A stretch of 51,994 nucleotides of DNA from Candidatus Dormiibacterota bacterium (lineage in GTDB: Bacteria; Vulcanimicrobiota; Vulcanimicrobiia; Vulcanimicrobiales; Vulcanimicrobiaceae). Position numbers and translations under genes: made by a program. Below the pieces are notes generated by a model. It was not told the DNA's origin. It ran no database searches and saw only the letters and a program-made list of their open reading frames with translations. Positions within the stretch are counted from its first letter, which is position 1, and each line of letters starts with the position of its first letter. The stretch spans positions 1 to 51,994 of the forward strand of contig DATKQG010000086.1 in NCBI GenBank assembly GCA_035532835.1. The letters run 5' to 3'. Below, piece by piece: positions 23,492 through 32,710 of the stretch.

Positions 23492-24357
23492 TGCGCGATA
23501 GGCTCCTCCATGCGATGGATCTGGCCGCGGTACACGATTGGGATGGGTCCAAAGCTTTGCTTGAAAGCATGGACGATCCCATCGCCGGCCGCTTCTTCAT
23601 GCTCGTGTGCGACTTGGAACAAGAAGCGGACTCACGCGCCAAGCACAGTACCATGCTGCGTCACGAAGTAGGCAACGCTCTGACCATCGCGCAAGCCAAT
23701 CTCGAAGGCCTCATCGATGGGGTGCTCGCCTACACACCCGAGCGACTTAACGGCGTGCTCGCATCGGTTGCTTCTGCCAGCGCCATGATCGAGGAAATCG
23801 CGAACGTACCGGCGGCAGTTCCGCTAGGGGACGTCATCCGGATCGAAACGTTTAACATTTGTTCGCTGATCGCCGCGCACGCTGCAGCCATCGCCGGACT
23901 GGCGACCGCCAAGAACGTTCGGATCGTCTACGATCCGTGCGGGGCAGGCCGCGAATCCTGCACCAGCTTTCGAGGCGATATATCCCGCGTCGGCCAGATC
24001 CTGCGCAATGTGCTCCTCAATGCGGTACGCTATACGCCTCCCGGCGGCACGGTTGAAATCCACTGCGATCGACCGGGCTCCGAACTCATGCTGATCGTGA
24101 GCGATACCGGGATCGGGATCGCCAGTGACGACGTTCCGCACCTGTTCGAACCGGGGTACCGCGGCAGAAATGCATCCGGGAAGGGCTCGGGAATCGGCCT
24201 CAACGTCGTCCAGAAGCTGTTGGCCTCGCTTGGCGGCAACGTCAAGGTGGCGACCAGCGAAGGGCGCGGCTCCGCATTCATCATCACCCTGCCGACGATT
24301 CCCCTACTGCCGGCTGCCGCTCGTAACGAAGCGCTCCATCGCGCACGTCAGCCTTAA
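23491..24357 (+). CDS. soluble histidine kinase
   Basis: A 288-residue kinase without any membrane segment or recognised sensor domain. The likely phospho-histidine is His58 in MLRHEVGNALTIAQANLEG, an H box of the RHE-N type. The N box (NVLLNAVRYTPPGG), G1 (SDTGIGI) and G2 (GKGSGIGLNVV) boxes of the ATPase domain follow. The short N-terminus (1-50) is the only place for a signal input, so a cytoplasmic cue or partner protein is expected. The 3' end overlaps the convergent gene D by 74 bases. Confidence 0.88.
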   Translation: MRDRLLHAMDLAAVHDWDGSKALLESMDDPIAGRFFMLVCDLEQEADSRAKHSTMLRHEVGNALTIAQANLEGLIDGVLAYTPERLNGVLASVASASAMIEEIANVPAAVPLGDVIRIETFNICSLIAAHAAAIAGLATAKNVRIVYDPCGAGRESCTSFRGDISRVGQILRNVLLNAVRYTPPGGTVEIHCDRPGSELMLIVSDTGIGIASDDVPHLFEPGYRGRNASGKGSGIGLNVVQKLLASLGGNVKVATSEGRGSAFIITLPTIPLLPAAARNEALHRARQP

Positions 24358-24787
24358 TTTCGTCGGCTAGCCACTGCAAAAATTTCCATAAACTGTTCTT
24401 GGCCGCACCGCGCAGCACGGTTGCATCAAATAACGCACCGACGCTGCCCAACGGCACTTCGTAGGCCCCTTCGAGCCAGAGTTCGCAGTGCGCGTCTACC
24501 GGAACGACCGTAAGCCGCCCGCGGAATTTCGGGAAAAACCGCTCTTTATCGGCTGCTTGGATGTCCAACGCGCAGCGCCACGACTCATCCTCGCGCTGCA
24601 CGCGAGTCCTAATCGGAATCTTTACTTCACCGGTCGTTCCGATCCGCAGATCGCGAAGGGTTACGCTCATCGCCAGCCGTTCATAGGGCGGCTTACCCTG
24701 CGCGACCGCGGGAACGACCCGCAGGAGCGATTCGCAAACGAGATCCGGCGGTGACTTCAGGGGTACGTACATCTCGATAGTCGACAA
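24284..24787 (-). CDS. member D of a four-copy START-like paralogous family
   Basis: A protein of about 167 residues. It carries FFPKFRGRLTVVP, then the strand LWLEGAYEVPLGSVGALFDA and the helix NSLWKFLQWLADEI, the family signature with two substitutions (V for P, S for A). TTG 24787 is used because AAGGAG lies ten bases upstream; ATG 24772 is an alternative. It is 7 bases downstream of member C on the same strand, a tandem duplicate. The C-terminal 24 residues overlap the histidine kinase gene on the other strand. Confidence 0.7.
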   Translation of the reverse strand: MSTIEMYVPLKSPPDLVCESLLRVVPAVAQGKPPYERLAMSVTLRDLRIGTTGEVKIPIRTRVQREDESWRCALDIQAADKERFFPKFRGRLTVVPVDAHCELWLEGAYEVPLGSVGALFDATVLRGAAKNSLWKFLQWLADEIKADVRDGALRYERQPAVGESSAG

Positions 24788-24794
24788 GGCTCTG

Positions 24795-25286
24795 CTACTC
24801 CTTAGGGGTCGACCGCGGCTTAGCGTGTTCGCTTTCACGGTATTCCTTCTCGATGTCGTCGCCGAGCTTGCGCAGCAGCTCTCTGGCGGTTGCCGATGCG
24901 ATACGCGAGCCGACCACCGTATCGAACACTTCGCCAACCGCGCCCAGAGGTGGTTCGTAGGTCCCCACCAATTCGAGGATCGCCGTCTTGTACGTGTCGT
25001 CCGCCCGGACGGTGAGGACGCCGTCGAAATCCGGATACAGCCCCCCGCCCTTGGGGTGCCAATGCACGCTCCAGGGTTGGTCGAAATGCATGGGGTCGAT
25101 CGCAGCCGCAAACGTCACGACCACTTCCTTGCTCATTCCGGCGCCCGGGGTTGCCGCTTCCGAGAGCGCCAAAAGCACTACCTGCGGTTGCCCCGAACTC
25201 GCGGACGGCTGCAAAGTTTTCGCCAAAATATCTTGGGCGCGGTTGTACGGGCACGCGATGTGGCGCTTCTGATACAAGCTGGACAT
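24795..25286 (-). CDS. member C of a four-copy START-like paralogous family
   Basis: A 163-residue soluble protein with the clearest form of the family signature: VHWHPKGGGLYPDFDGVLTV, then LELVGTYEPPLGAVGEVFDT and ATARELLRKLGDDI, with a charged tail. The N-terminal CPYNRAQDILAK matches CPFTQAIPLIQR of member A. It is the first gene of the C-D pair and diverges from the proton ATPase gene. Function unknown. Confidence 0.76.
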   Translation of the reverse strand: MSSLYQKRHIACPYNRAQDILAKTLQPSASSGQPQVVLLALSEAATPGAGMSKEVVVTFAAAIDPMHFDQPWSVHWHPKGGGLYPDFDGVLTVRADDTYKTAILELVGTYEPPLGAVGEVFDTVVGSRIASATARELLRKLGDDIEKEYRESEHAKPRSTPKE

Positions 25287-25310
25287 GGTACGATTATGAC
25301 GATTGTCTGA

Positions 25311-25344
25311 GAAGGTTCAAGGAACGGCCATTCCCGGAACCTTC
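25311..25344. promoter_or_regulatory. imperfect hairpin upstream of the proton ATPase gene
   Basis: Outer arms GAAGGTTC (25311-25318) and GAACCTTC (25337-25344) match perfectly, and an inner GGAA/TTCC pair sits in the loop. There is no T run, so it is not a typical terminator. It lies between the divergent genes of member C and the ATPase. It could be an operator or a structure in the ATPase leader; nothing else shows its function. Confidence 0.35.
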
Positions 25345-25409
25345 GTTGGCCCGTGTGAAGATGGACCGGCCGATCGAAATCAGTCTGGAGCGATGAGAAT
25401 GCGGCGAAC

Positions 25410-27692
25410 ATGGCGTTGCAGAACGGGCTAACGAGCGCGCAGGCGCGCGCGGCACTCGCAAGAGAGGGCCCCAACGAGATCGCGGCGATACGCGTCCCTG
25501 CGATTCTGGATTTATTACGCAAGTTTTGGTCGCCGATTCCATGGTTGCTCGAAGGCGCGATTCTTCTATCCATAGCCGCGGGCCGCGATAAAGATGCCAT
25601 CGCGATCGCCTTCCTGCTGTTTTTCAACGTCGTTCTCGCTTTTCTCCAAGAGCGGCGCGCGCATCGCGCGGTCGCGTTGCTTCACGCCGCCCTCGTCGTC
25701 CATGCCAAAGTGCTGCGGGACGGTGCGTGGACGACCCTCGCATCCCGCGAGGTCGTCCCGGGTGACGTCGTCCGGCTCGTCGTCGGCGATATGGTTCCGG
25801 CCGACATCCAACTGAGCGCCGGCGACGTGCAAATCGACCAAGCCGTACTCACGGGCGAATCGATCCCCCGCGACGCCGGTGCATCCGAGACGATCTATGC
25901 CGGATCGACCGTTAGACGCGGCGATGCAACCGGCGTCGTTGTAGCGACCGGCCCCCGAACCCGCTTTGGAAAAACCGCCGAGCTCGTGCGCGATGCCCGC
26001 GCCGTTGGGAGCATCGAACGCCTGATCTTCGGCATCGTACGGTCGCTCGCGATCGTGAGCGTCGCCGTCGTCGTTGTCGTGGGCATTGCAGCGTACGCAA
26101 TACACGTTACGCTAGCCGAGATTCTCAACTTCGCGCTGGTCGTCGTCTTAGCATCGATTCCGGTCGCTCTCCCGACGGCGTTCACGCTTGCGACGGCCCT
26201 GGGATCGCTGGAACTCGCGCGCTGCGGCGTCCTGGTTACGCATTTGACGGCGATCGAAGATGCCGCCTCAATGGACGTCTTGTGCGCGGATAAAACCGGC
26301 ACGCTGACCGATAACCGCATCAGAGTGGCCGACGTCCGCGCGTGCGCGCCGTACGACCGCGACGACGTCTTACGCTTCGCGGCCGCCGCATCGGAGGCAT
26401 CCGGGCAGGACCCCATCGATCTGGCGATCCTCGCTGCAGCAGCCGAAAGCGCAGCGCCCGACAAGGCGCTGGCCATCGAGCGATTCGTGCCGTTCGATCC
26501 ACAGACGAAGCGCGCGAGCGCGACCGTTCAACTCGCCGGGGGGACGTTCGCGATGGTGGAAAAGGGAGCGCCGGTCGCACTCGGGGTCGCGTTCGCGCAA
26601 GCTGCCGCGTTGGCAGGCTCGGGCTATCGCGTCATCGGCGTCACGGTTACGAGCGGTGGGCAAACCTTACCGGTAGGCTTGCTGGGCCTCGCCGATCCTC
26701 CGCGTTCGGATGCGGCCGAACTCGTACGCGATATCCGCGCGCGCGGGGTCGAAGTGCGGATGCTGACCGGCGACGCGCGCGAGACCGCGCTCCACGTTGC
26801 GGCACAAGTCGGCATCCCGCCCGAATCCGTCGATGCGTCGATCTATCCGGAGCAGAAGCTCCAGATCGTGCAACGGGAGCAGGCCGCCGGGCACGTCGTC
26901 GGCATGACCGGCGACGGGGTGAACGACGCTCCGTCGCTCAAGGCCGCCAACGTCGGCATCGCCGTCTCCAACGCCACCGATATCGCCAAAGCCGCTGCGA
27001 GTATCATCTTGACGCAGCCTGGCCTCGCGAACGTGCGCAACGCCATCGACTCCAGCCGGCGTATCTATCAGCGCATGTTGACCTATGTCGTCGCCAAAAT
27101 CGTGAAATATTTCGAAATCGTATTGGTAACCAGCATAGGTTTCTTCATCTTTCGCCACTTCGTGCTCTCCGCAACATTGATGGTCGCGTTGATGGTGTTC
27201 AACGATTTCGTGACGCTCTCTCTTTCCAGCGATCGCGTCGCACCGTCACGGGGTTTCGATGCTTGGCACGTGAGTCGCCTGGTGACGGCCTCCGCTACCA
27301 TCGGCATCTTCACCTCTGCCGCGATTCTAGCGTTACTGATGTACGAACGGTCGACGGCCCGTCTGGACCTAGCCTCACTACGCGGCCTGGCGTTTTTCGC
27401 TCTAGCCTGCATGGGCCAAGTCGCGATCCTGGCTTTACGAGAACGAGACGCGATCTTCAAGGAACCTCCATCGGCGTTTCTCGTCGGAAGCGCGGTGCTC
27501 GCGATTGCCGGGGTGTCCTGGATGGCGCTACGCGGAGCGCTGATGCCCCCGTTACCGCCCGCCGTTGTAGCGCAAGCGCTGATCGCTATTGCGATCTGGG
27601 GTTTGCTGTTGTTGCTGGTAAAGCTTCCGATCTACCGTTTGTTCGGAGTCGGTCGCGACGTCACTCCCCTCATCGCTTCACATACAGCCTAA
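25410..27692 (+). CDS. P3A-type plasma-membrane proton ATPase
   Basis: A 760-residue P-type ATPase. The actuator TGES is near residue 147 (VLTGESIPRD), the phosphorylated Asp is 294 in CADKTGTLTDN, and the hinge is TGDGVNDAPSLKAANVG. PWLLEGAILLS in the first helices and a helix 6 with FNDFVTLSLSSDRV, which keeps the Asp of the plant/fungal proton pump, fit the P3A class. It would export protons at the expense of ATP. The C-terminal autoinhibitory tail of plant enzymes is absent. No ribosome binding site is obvious before ATG 25410; a GGAG-preceded out-of-frame ATG lies at 25393. Phosphoketolase and acetate kinase genes follow. Confidence 0.87.
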   Translation: MALQNGLTSAQARAALAREGPNEIAAIRVPAILDLLRKFWSPIPWLLEGAILLSIAAGRDKDAIAIAFLLFFNVVLAFLQERRAHRAVALLHAALVVHAKVLRDGAWTTLASREVVPGDVVRLVVGDMVPADIQLSAGDVQIDQAVLTGESIPRDAGASETIYAGSTVRRGDATGVVVATGPRTRFGKTAELVRDARAVGSIERLIFGIVRSLAIVSVAVVVVVGIAAYAIHVTLAEILNFALVVVLASIPVALPTAFTLATALGSLELARCGVLVTHLTAIEDAASMDVLCADKTGTLTDNRIRVADVRACAPYDRDDVLRFAAAASEASGQDPIDLAILAAAAESAAPDKALAIERFVPFDPQTKRASATVQLAGGTFAMVEKGAPVALGVAFAQAAALAGSGYRVIGVTVTSGGQTLPVGLLGLADPPRSDAAELVRDIRARGVEVRMLTGDARETALHVAAQVGIPPESVDASIYPEQKLQIVQREQAAGHVVGMTGDGVNDAPSLKAANVGIAVSNATDIAKAAASIILTQPGLANVRNAIDSSRRIYQRMLTYVVAKIVKYFEIVLVTSIGFFIFRHFVLSATLMVALMVFNDFVTLSLSSDRVAPSRGFDAWHVSRLVTASATIGIFTSAAILALLMYERSTARLDLASLRGLAFFALACMGQVAILALRERDAIFKEPPSAFLVGSAVLAIAGVSWMALRGALMPPLPPAVVAQALIAIAIWGLLLLLVKLPIYRLFGVGRDVTPLIASHTA

Positions 27693-27707
27693 AACGCGAG
27701 GTTTAGC

Positions 27708-30095
27708 ATGCAGACTCACGCCGATACGCCGACGACACCCTTGAGCCAAGACGAACTCCAACGCGTCGATGCTTATTGGCGCGCGGCGAATTATCTCAGC
27801 ATCGGGCAGATCTATCTTCTCGACAATCCTCTGTTGCGGGAGCCTTTACGGATCGAACACATCAAGAAGCGGCTCCTGGGCCATTGGGGCACTTCGCCGG
27901 GACTCAACTTAGTCTACGCCCATATGAACCGGCTCATTGGGCGCAACGATCTCAACGCGATCTTCATCGCCGGACCGGGGCACGGCGGGCCCGCCGTGGT
28001 TGCCAACGCGTATCTCGAAGGCACCTACACCGAGCGTTACGCCCACATTTCGCAAGACGAATCGGGCATGCAGCGGCTCTTCAAGCAGTTCTCCTTTCCC
28101 GGCGGCATTCCGAGCCACGCGTCGCCGGATGCGCCCGGATCGATCCACGAAGGTGGCGAGCTTGGCTACAGTCTGCTTCATGCGTACGGCGCAGCTTTCG
28201 ACAATCCGGACTTATTCGTATGCTGCGTCATCGGCGACGGCGAAGCGGAGACGGGCGCCCTTGCGACCAGTTGGCACGGCAACAAATTCCTCAACCCCGT
28301 GCACGATGGCGCGGTCTTACCGATCCTGCATCTCAACGGCTATAAACTTGCCGGCCCAACGGTCTTGGCGCGTATCGATGAGGACGAATTGCTCTCGCTC
28401 CTGCGCGGGTACGGATACGAACCGCAGCTCGTCGCCGGCGACGACCCGGCGCTCGTGCATCAAGCCTTGGCAGCGGCGCTCGACGCGGCCGTGCTGCGGA
28501 TACGCGGCATTCAATCCGACGCACGCGCGCACGGCTTCTCGGCAAGGCCGCGATGGCCCGCGATCGTACTGCGGACTCCTAAGGGCTGGACGGGCCCGAA
28601 ATACGTTGACGGCTTGCAGATCGAAGGGACGTTCCGCGCGCATCAGATTCCCATCGGGGACTTCGAACACAAGCCCGAGCATCTCGCGCAGTTCGAAGCA
28701 TGGATGCGTTCCTATCGACCCCAAGAGTTATTCGACCAGGACGGGCGGTTGCGTCCCGATATCGCGCGCTTGGCGCCGTCGGCGGATCGCCGCATGAGTG
28801 CCAACCCGCACGCCAACGGCGGGGAATTGCTCGTCCCGCTCGCTCTTCCCGACTTTCGGAACTATGCGGTGACCGTTGAAAAACCCGGCAATAGCGTGGC
28901 TGAGTCCACGCGCGTCGCCGGACTGTTCCTGCGCGATACGATCCGCGCGAACCCGACGACCTTCCGCATATTTGCTCCCGACGAGACCGCCTCGAATCGT
29001 CTCGATGCGCTCTTTGAGATTACCGATCGTTGTTCGACGGCGCACATCATTCCCATCGACGACCACGTCGGCCCGGACGGGCGGGTCATGGAGATCCTGA
29101 GCGAGCACAGCGTACAAGGCTGGCTCGAAGGGTATCTCCTCACTGGGAGGCACGGGCTCTTGACGTCGTACGAAGCGTTCGTGCACGTCGTCGACTCGAT
29201 GTTCAACCAGCATGCAAAGTGGATCGACGCCGCCAATGCCATCGCGTGGCGAGCGCCGATCGCATCGTTCAACTACTTGCTGACATCGCACGTATGGCGC
29301 CAGGATCACAACGGCTTTACGCATCAAGATCCCGGCTTTCTCGATGTAGTGATGAACAAGTCGGCGAGCGTCGTGCGCGTCTATCTGCCGCCCGATGCCA
29401 ACACCCTGCTCTCCGTGACGGATCACTGCTTGCGCAGCAGCAACTACATCAACGTCGTCGTCGCGGGCAAACAGCCCGAGCTTCAGTGGCTGGGAATGGA
29501 GGCGGCCGTCGCCCACTGCACGGAAGGGGTGGGCATCTGGACGTGGGCCAGCAACGACGAGGGCGTGGAGCCCGACGTCGTTATGGCATGCGCGGGAGAC
29601 GTCCCCACGCTCGAAACGCTTGCGGCGGTGGATTTCTTGCGCACGCACGTTCCCGAGATGCGCATCCGCGTCGTCAACGTCGTCGATCTCATGCGCCTTC
29701 AGCCGCAAAGCGCGCATCCGCACGGCATGACCGACCGCGACTTCGATTCGATTTTCACCACCGACAAGCCGGTGATCTTTGCCTTTCACGGGTATCCATG
29801 GCTGGTTCATCGGCTCACCTATCGCCGCACCAATCACGACAATCTGCACGTACACGGTTATAAGGAGAAAGGCACGACGACCACGCCGTTCGACATGACG
29901 GTCCTCAACGAACTCGATCGCTTTCACTTGGCGGGCGATGCCATCGACCGCGTCGCGCGCCTGCAAGAACGCAGCGCGCATGCGAAACAGTTGATTCGCG
30001 ACCGGCTCGTAGAGCATCGCAACTATATCACGACGTTCGGAGACGATCTGCCGGAGGTGAAAAACTGGACGTGGTCCCGGGCCGAAGCACCTTGA
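27708..30095 (+). CDS. xfp: xylulose-5-phosphate/fructose-6-phosphate phosphoketolase
   Basis: A 795-residue thiamine-diphosphate enzyme that splits xylulose 5-phosphate or fructose 6-phosphate into acetyl phosphate plus glyceraldehyde or erythrose phosphate. Near the start GPGHGGPA, then [21 protein letters not shown], the cofactor region [17 protein letters not shown] and [17 protein letters not shown] are typical, as is the full length. It starts 15 bases after the ATPase stop and overlaps the acetate kinase frame. With that kinase it makes ATP from acetyl phosphate. Confidence 0.96.
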   Translation: MQTHADTPTTPLSQDELQRVDAYWRAANYLSIGQIYLLDNPLLREPLRIEHIKKRLLGHWGTSPGLNLVYAHMNRLIGRNDLNAIFIAGPGHGGPAVVANAYLEGTYTERYAHISQDESGMQRLFKQFSFPGGIPSHASPDAPGSIHEGGELGYSLLHAYGAAFDNPDLFVCCVIGDGEAETGALATSWHGNKFLNPVHDGAVLPILHLNGYKLAGPTVLARIDEDELLSLLRGYGYEPQLVAGDDPALVHQALAAALDAAVLRIRGIQSDARAHGFSARPRWPAIVLRTPKGWTGPKYVDGLQIEGTFRAHQIPIGDFEHKPEHLAQFEAWMRSYRPQELFDQDGRLRPDIARLAPSADRRMSANPHANGGELLVPLALPDFRNYAVTVEKPGNSVAESTRVAGLFLRDTIRANPTTFRIFAPDETASNRLDALFEITDRCSTAHIIPIDDHVGPDGRVMEILSEHSVQGWLEGYLLTGRHGLLTSYEAFVHVVDSMFNQHAKWIDAANAIAWRAPIASFNYLLTSHVWRQDHNGFTHQDPGFLDVVMNKSASVVRVYLPPDANTLLSVTDHCLRSSNYINVVVAGKQPELQWLGMEAAVAHCTEGVGIWTWASNDEGVEPDVVMACAGDVPTLETLAAVDFLRTHVPEMRIRVVNVVDLMRLQPQSAHPHGMTDRDFDSIFTTDKPVIFAFHGYPWLVHRLTYRRTNHDNLHVHGYKEKGTTTTPFDMTVLNELDRFHLAGDAIDRVARLQERSAHAKQLIRDRLVEHRNYITTFGDDLPEVKNWTWSRAEAP

Positions 30096-31195
30096 ACGTC
30101 TTGACGTTGAACTCGGGTTCGTCGTCGCTGAAATACCGAGTTTACGCGACCGACGCCACCGCTACACGGCGCGCCACAAGCTGGAACGACCGCCGGACCC
30201 CGGATCTCGGCGCCGCGTCCGCAGCAGCGAGCGCCGCCGCCGCGGACGCCATCGCCGGCGACGTGCCCATCGACGCGGTGGGATATCGCGTCGTATTCGG
30301 CGGGCCCGACGACCGCCCGGCTCTGGTAACCGCGGCGCTCATCGAGCGCCTGACACAACTCGCCTCGTACGATCCGCTGCATATGCCCGGTGCCCTGGCC
30401 GGCATTATAGCCGCGCGCAACGCGTTTCCATCGATCCCGCACGTCGTCTGCTTCGATACGATGTTCTTTCGCGACATGCCGCAGATCGCGCAGCAAATCG
30501 CGATACCCACGGACGAAGACCCTTATCTGCGACGCTACGGCTTTCACGGACTTTCGTACGAATATCTGCGCACCGCAATCGGCGCCGCACTTCCCGGCCG
30601 CAGCATCTTCGCACACCTCGGAAGCGGGGTAAGTCTGGCGGCGCTGCGCGACGGAAAACCGGTCGAAACCACCATGGGTTTCAGCCCGATGGGCGGCGTC
30701 ATCATGGCAACTCGCCCGGGTGATATCGACCCGGGGCTGCTCCTCTACCTCATTGAAAAACGCGGGCTCGACATCGCTTCGCTGCGATCCATGCTTGAGG
30801 AACGCAGCGGCATCGCGGCGATCTCCGGCGGCGAAGGAAACGTGCAAACGCTGATCGAGCGACGCGGAGACGAACGCGCGACGCTCGCCGTCGAGAGCTT
30901 TGTGCGAAGCGTCGCCAAGGCGGTCGGGGGCCTCGCCACGGTATTACAGGGGCTCGATTTGCTCGTCTTTACCGGAGGCATCGGCGAGCACCTAGCACCG
31001 CTCCGAGCGGCTATAGCTCGACCGTTGGGTCACCTCGGCGTCGAGATCGACGACGCGCTGAACGCGGCGGGATCGGGCACGATCTCCGCGGCCTCTTCGA
31101 AAGTTAGCGTGCGCGTGGTCCCCACGGATGAGAATGCCGTGATCGCTCGCTTGTCATACGACCTTCTCTGCGGGTCGGTCGACGGCCGGCACTAG
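30071..31195 (+). CDS. ackA: acetate kinase
   Basis: A 374-residue acetate kinase, slightly shorter than the usual 400. [10 protein letters not shown] at the N-terminus, [41 protein letters not shown] and FTGGIGEH are recognised. GTG 30071 is preferred because GGAGGT lies 12 bases upstream within the phosphoketolase gene; TTG 30092 would overlap the stop of that gene directly. It converts acetyl phosphate to acetate with ATP formation. It ends by a 4-base overlap with the convergent DUF6496 gene. Confidence 0.94.
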   Translation: MVPGRSTLNVLTLNSGSSSLKYRVYATDATATRRATSWNDRRTPDLGAASAAASAAAADAIAGDVPIDAVGYRVVFGGPDDRPALVTAALIERLTQLASYDPLHMPGALAGIIAARNAFPSIPHVVCFDTMFFRDMPQIAQQIAIPTDEDPYLRRYGFHGLSYEYLRTAIGAALPGRSIFAHLGSGVSLAALRDGKPVETTMGFSPMGGVIMATRPGDIDPGLLLYLIEKRGLDIASLRSMLEERSGIAAISGGEGNVQTLIERRGDERATLAVESFVRSVAKAVGGLATVLQGLDLLVFTGGIGEHLAPLRAAIARPLGHLGVEIDDALNAAGSGTISAASSKVSVRVVPTDENAVIARLSYDLLCGSVDGRH

Positions 31196-31479
31196 CTCTT
31201 TTTTGCGCGAGGCACCTTGGCGCCGGATTTGCGCGCCTCTTCCAAGCCGATCGCTACGGCCTGGTCGCGGCTGGTCACGGGTTTTCCGGAGCCGCCGCTC
31301 TTGAGGGTTCCTTCGTGCATCTCGTGCATCGCGCGTTCGACCTTTTCCGCGGCTTTCGGCCCGTATTTCCGGGTCGTCTTCTTCCGGGACGTTGCCTGCT
31401 TTCGGGATGTCGTCTTCTTGCGTGCGGTCGTCTTGCGCGTCGTTTTTTTGCCGGTTGTCTTTTTGCGGAGTACGGCCAT
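31192..31479 (-). CDS. DUF6496 protein with lysine-rich histone-H1-like N-terminus
   Basis: A 95-residue basic protein. Residues 1-38 are a Lys/Thr/Arg-rich tail with repeated KKTT units, like histone H1 tails. Residues about 39-90 match the DUF6496 domain (KVERAMHEMHEGTLKSGGSG, SRDQAVAIGLEEARKSGAKVP). Nucleic-acid binding is likely from composition. GGAGGATAGAGCC precedes ATG 31479 and the gene begins four bases after the argD stop, so it is probably the last gene of the arginine operon. No metabolic role is obvious. Confidence 0.82.
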   Translation of the reverse strand: MAVLRKKTTGKKTTRKTTARKKTTSRKQATSRKKTTRKYGPKAAEKVERAMHEMHEGTLKSGGSGKPVTSRDQAVAIGLEEARKSGAKVPRAKKS

Positions 31480-31483
31480 GGCT

Positions 31484-32710
31484 CTATCCTCCAGGAACGG
31501 TTTCCATGCTGGTACCCGCCATGGTTTCAGCGCAAACTCTCAACGCGGCAAGCACGCGATCCACGTGCGCGCGCGTCGCGATGAGGGGCGGCGCAAAGCG
31601 CAGCGTGTTCCCGCCCGCGGTTCCGGCCAGTACCCCGCGCTCGCGTAACGCGGCAACGAGGTTCCCGACTTCATGCGGCTCGTGCACCGGCAACCCGAGC
31701 AATAGCCCCATGCCTCGCGGCGTTCCGAATACCGGCGAGTACTCGACCGACAGCTCTTGCAGGCCTTCTTTGAACGTTGCCGCCACGTCTCGTACGTGCT
31801 CCTCGAGGCCCACTTGATCGCGCACGCGTAAATGCGCGATCGCCGCGGCGGCGCTCACGGGCGATCCTCCGAAAGTGGAGCCATGATCGCCCGGTTGCAG
31901 GCCGCTCGCCGCGCGCTCCGCCACCAGCATCGCACCGATCGGAAGCCCGTTCGCCAACGCCTTCGCCATCGTCACCACGTCGGGCACGACGTCGAACGCT
32001 TCAAACGCAAAGAGCGGCCCGAGGCGACCCATTCCACATTGAATCTCATCGAAGATCAACAGCGCGCCGCGCTCGTCGCACAACTGCCGCGCCGCTCGCA
32101 GAAACTCGGGGTCGGCGGGATGCACGCCGCTTTCACCCTGCACGGGCTCGACGATGAATGCCGCGACGTTCGCATCGAGATTTCGCTCCAGCGCCGCGAT
32201 GTCGTTGAACGGCGTAAACGCAAATCCGCCCGGCATCGGTCCAAATCCAACTTTGTACGCATCGTTCGCGGTCGCCGCGAGCGCACCGAGCGTACGTCCG
32301 TGAAACGAACCGCTACACGACAGAATCGTCGTCCGTTCCGGCTCCCCGTTGCGATAGGCGAGTTTGCGCGCGAGCTTGATCGCGGCCTCATTCGCCTCGG
32401 TGCCCGAGTTGCAGAAAAACGCCCGCGCTAAACCCGACCGCTCGACCAGCGTGCGGGCCAGCGTGCCCGATGGTTCGTGATGGTAGAGATTGCTCGTGTG
32501 CACGAGGGTGTTGGCCTGCTCGGCAACCGCATCGGCGATGGCCGGGTGCGCGTGTCCGAGCGCGCACACCGCGATGCCCGCGATAAAATCGAGGTACCGG
32601 TTTCCCTGCGCATCGATCAATTCACAGCCTTCGCCGCGCACGAACGTGACCGGAGCGCGGTTGTAAGTCGCCAGCAGAGCATCGTTCGCCGTCAGCATAG
32701 CCTCGCTCAT
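31484..32710 (-). CDS. argD: acetylornithine aminotransferase
   Basis: A 408-residue PLP enzyme that makes N-acetylornithine from N-acetylglutamate semialdehyde. FIAGIAVCALGHAHPAI, FFCNSGTEANEAAIKLAR, the pyridoxal region IFDEIQCGMGRLG and MAKALANGLPIGAML (active-site Lys) are present. The open frame extends upstream into argJ but the real start is ATG 32710, which overlaps the argJ stop by four bases. Confidence 0.95.
   Translation of the reverse strand: MSEAMLTANDALLATYNRAPVTFVRGEGCELIDAQGNRYLDFIAGIAVCALGHAHPAIADAVAEQANTLVHTSNLYHHEPSGTLARTLVERSGLARAFFCNSGTEANEAAIKLARKLAYRNGEPERTTILSCSGSFHGRTLGALAATANDAYKVGFGPMPGGFAFTPFNDIAALERNLDANVAAFIVEPVQGESGVHPADPEFLRAARQLCDERGALLIFDEIQCGMGRLGPLFAFEAFDVVPDVVTMAKALANGLPIGAMLVAERAASGLQPGDHGSTFGGSPVSAAAAIAHLRVRDQVGLEEHVRDVAATFKEGLQELSVEYSPVFGTPRGMGLLLGLPVHEPHEVGNLVAALRERGVLAGTAGGNTLRFAPPLIATRAHVDRVLAALRVCAETMAGTSMETVPGG

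Noticed and set aside
26342-27706. A 454-codon frame on the plus strand inside the proton ATPase gene
   Set aside because: It is a shifted frame of the ATPase, with a low-complexity, Arg-rich translation and no recognised motif.
28728-30017. A 429-codon open frame on the minus strand opposite the phosphoketolase gene
   Set aside because: It lies wholly within a clear, full-length xfp on the other strand; the long openness is the usual effect of GC-rich codons.
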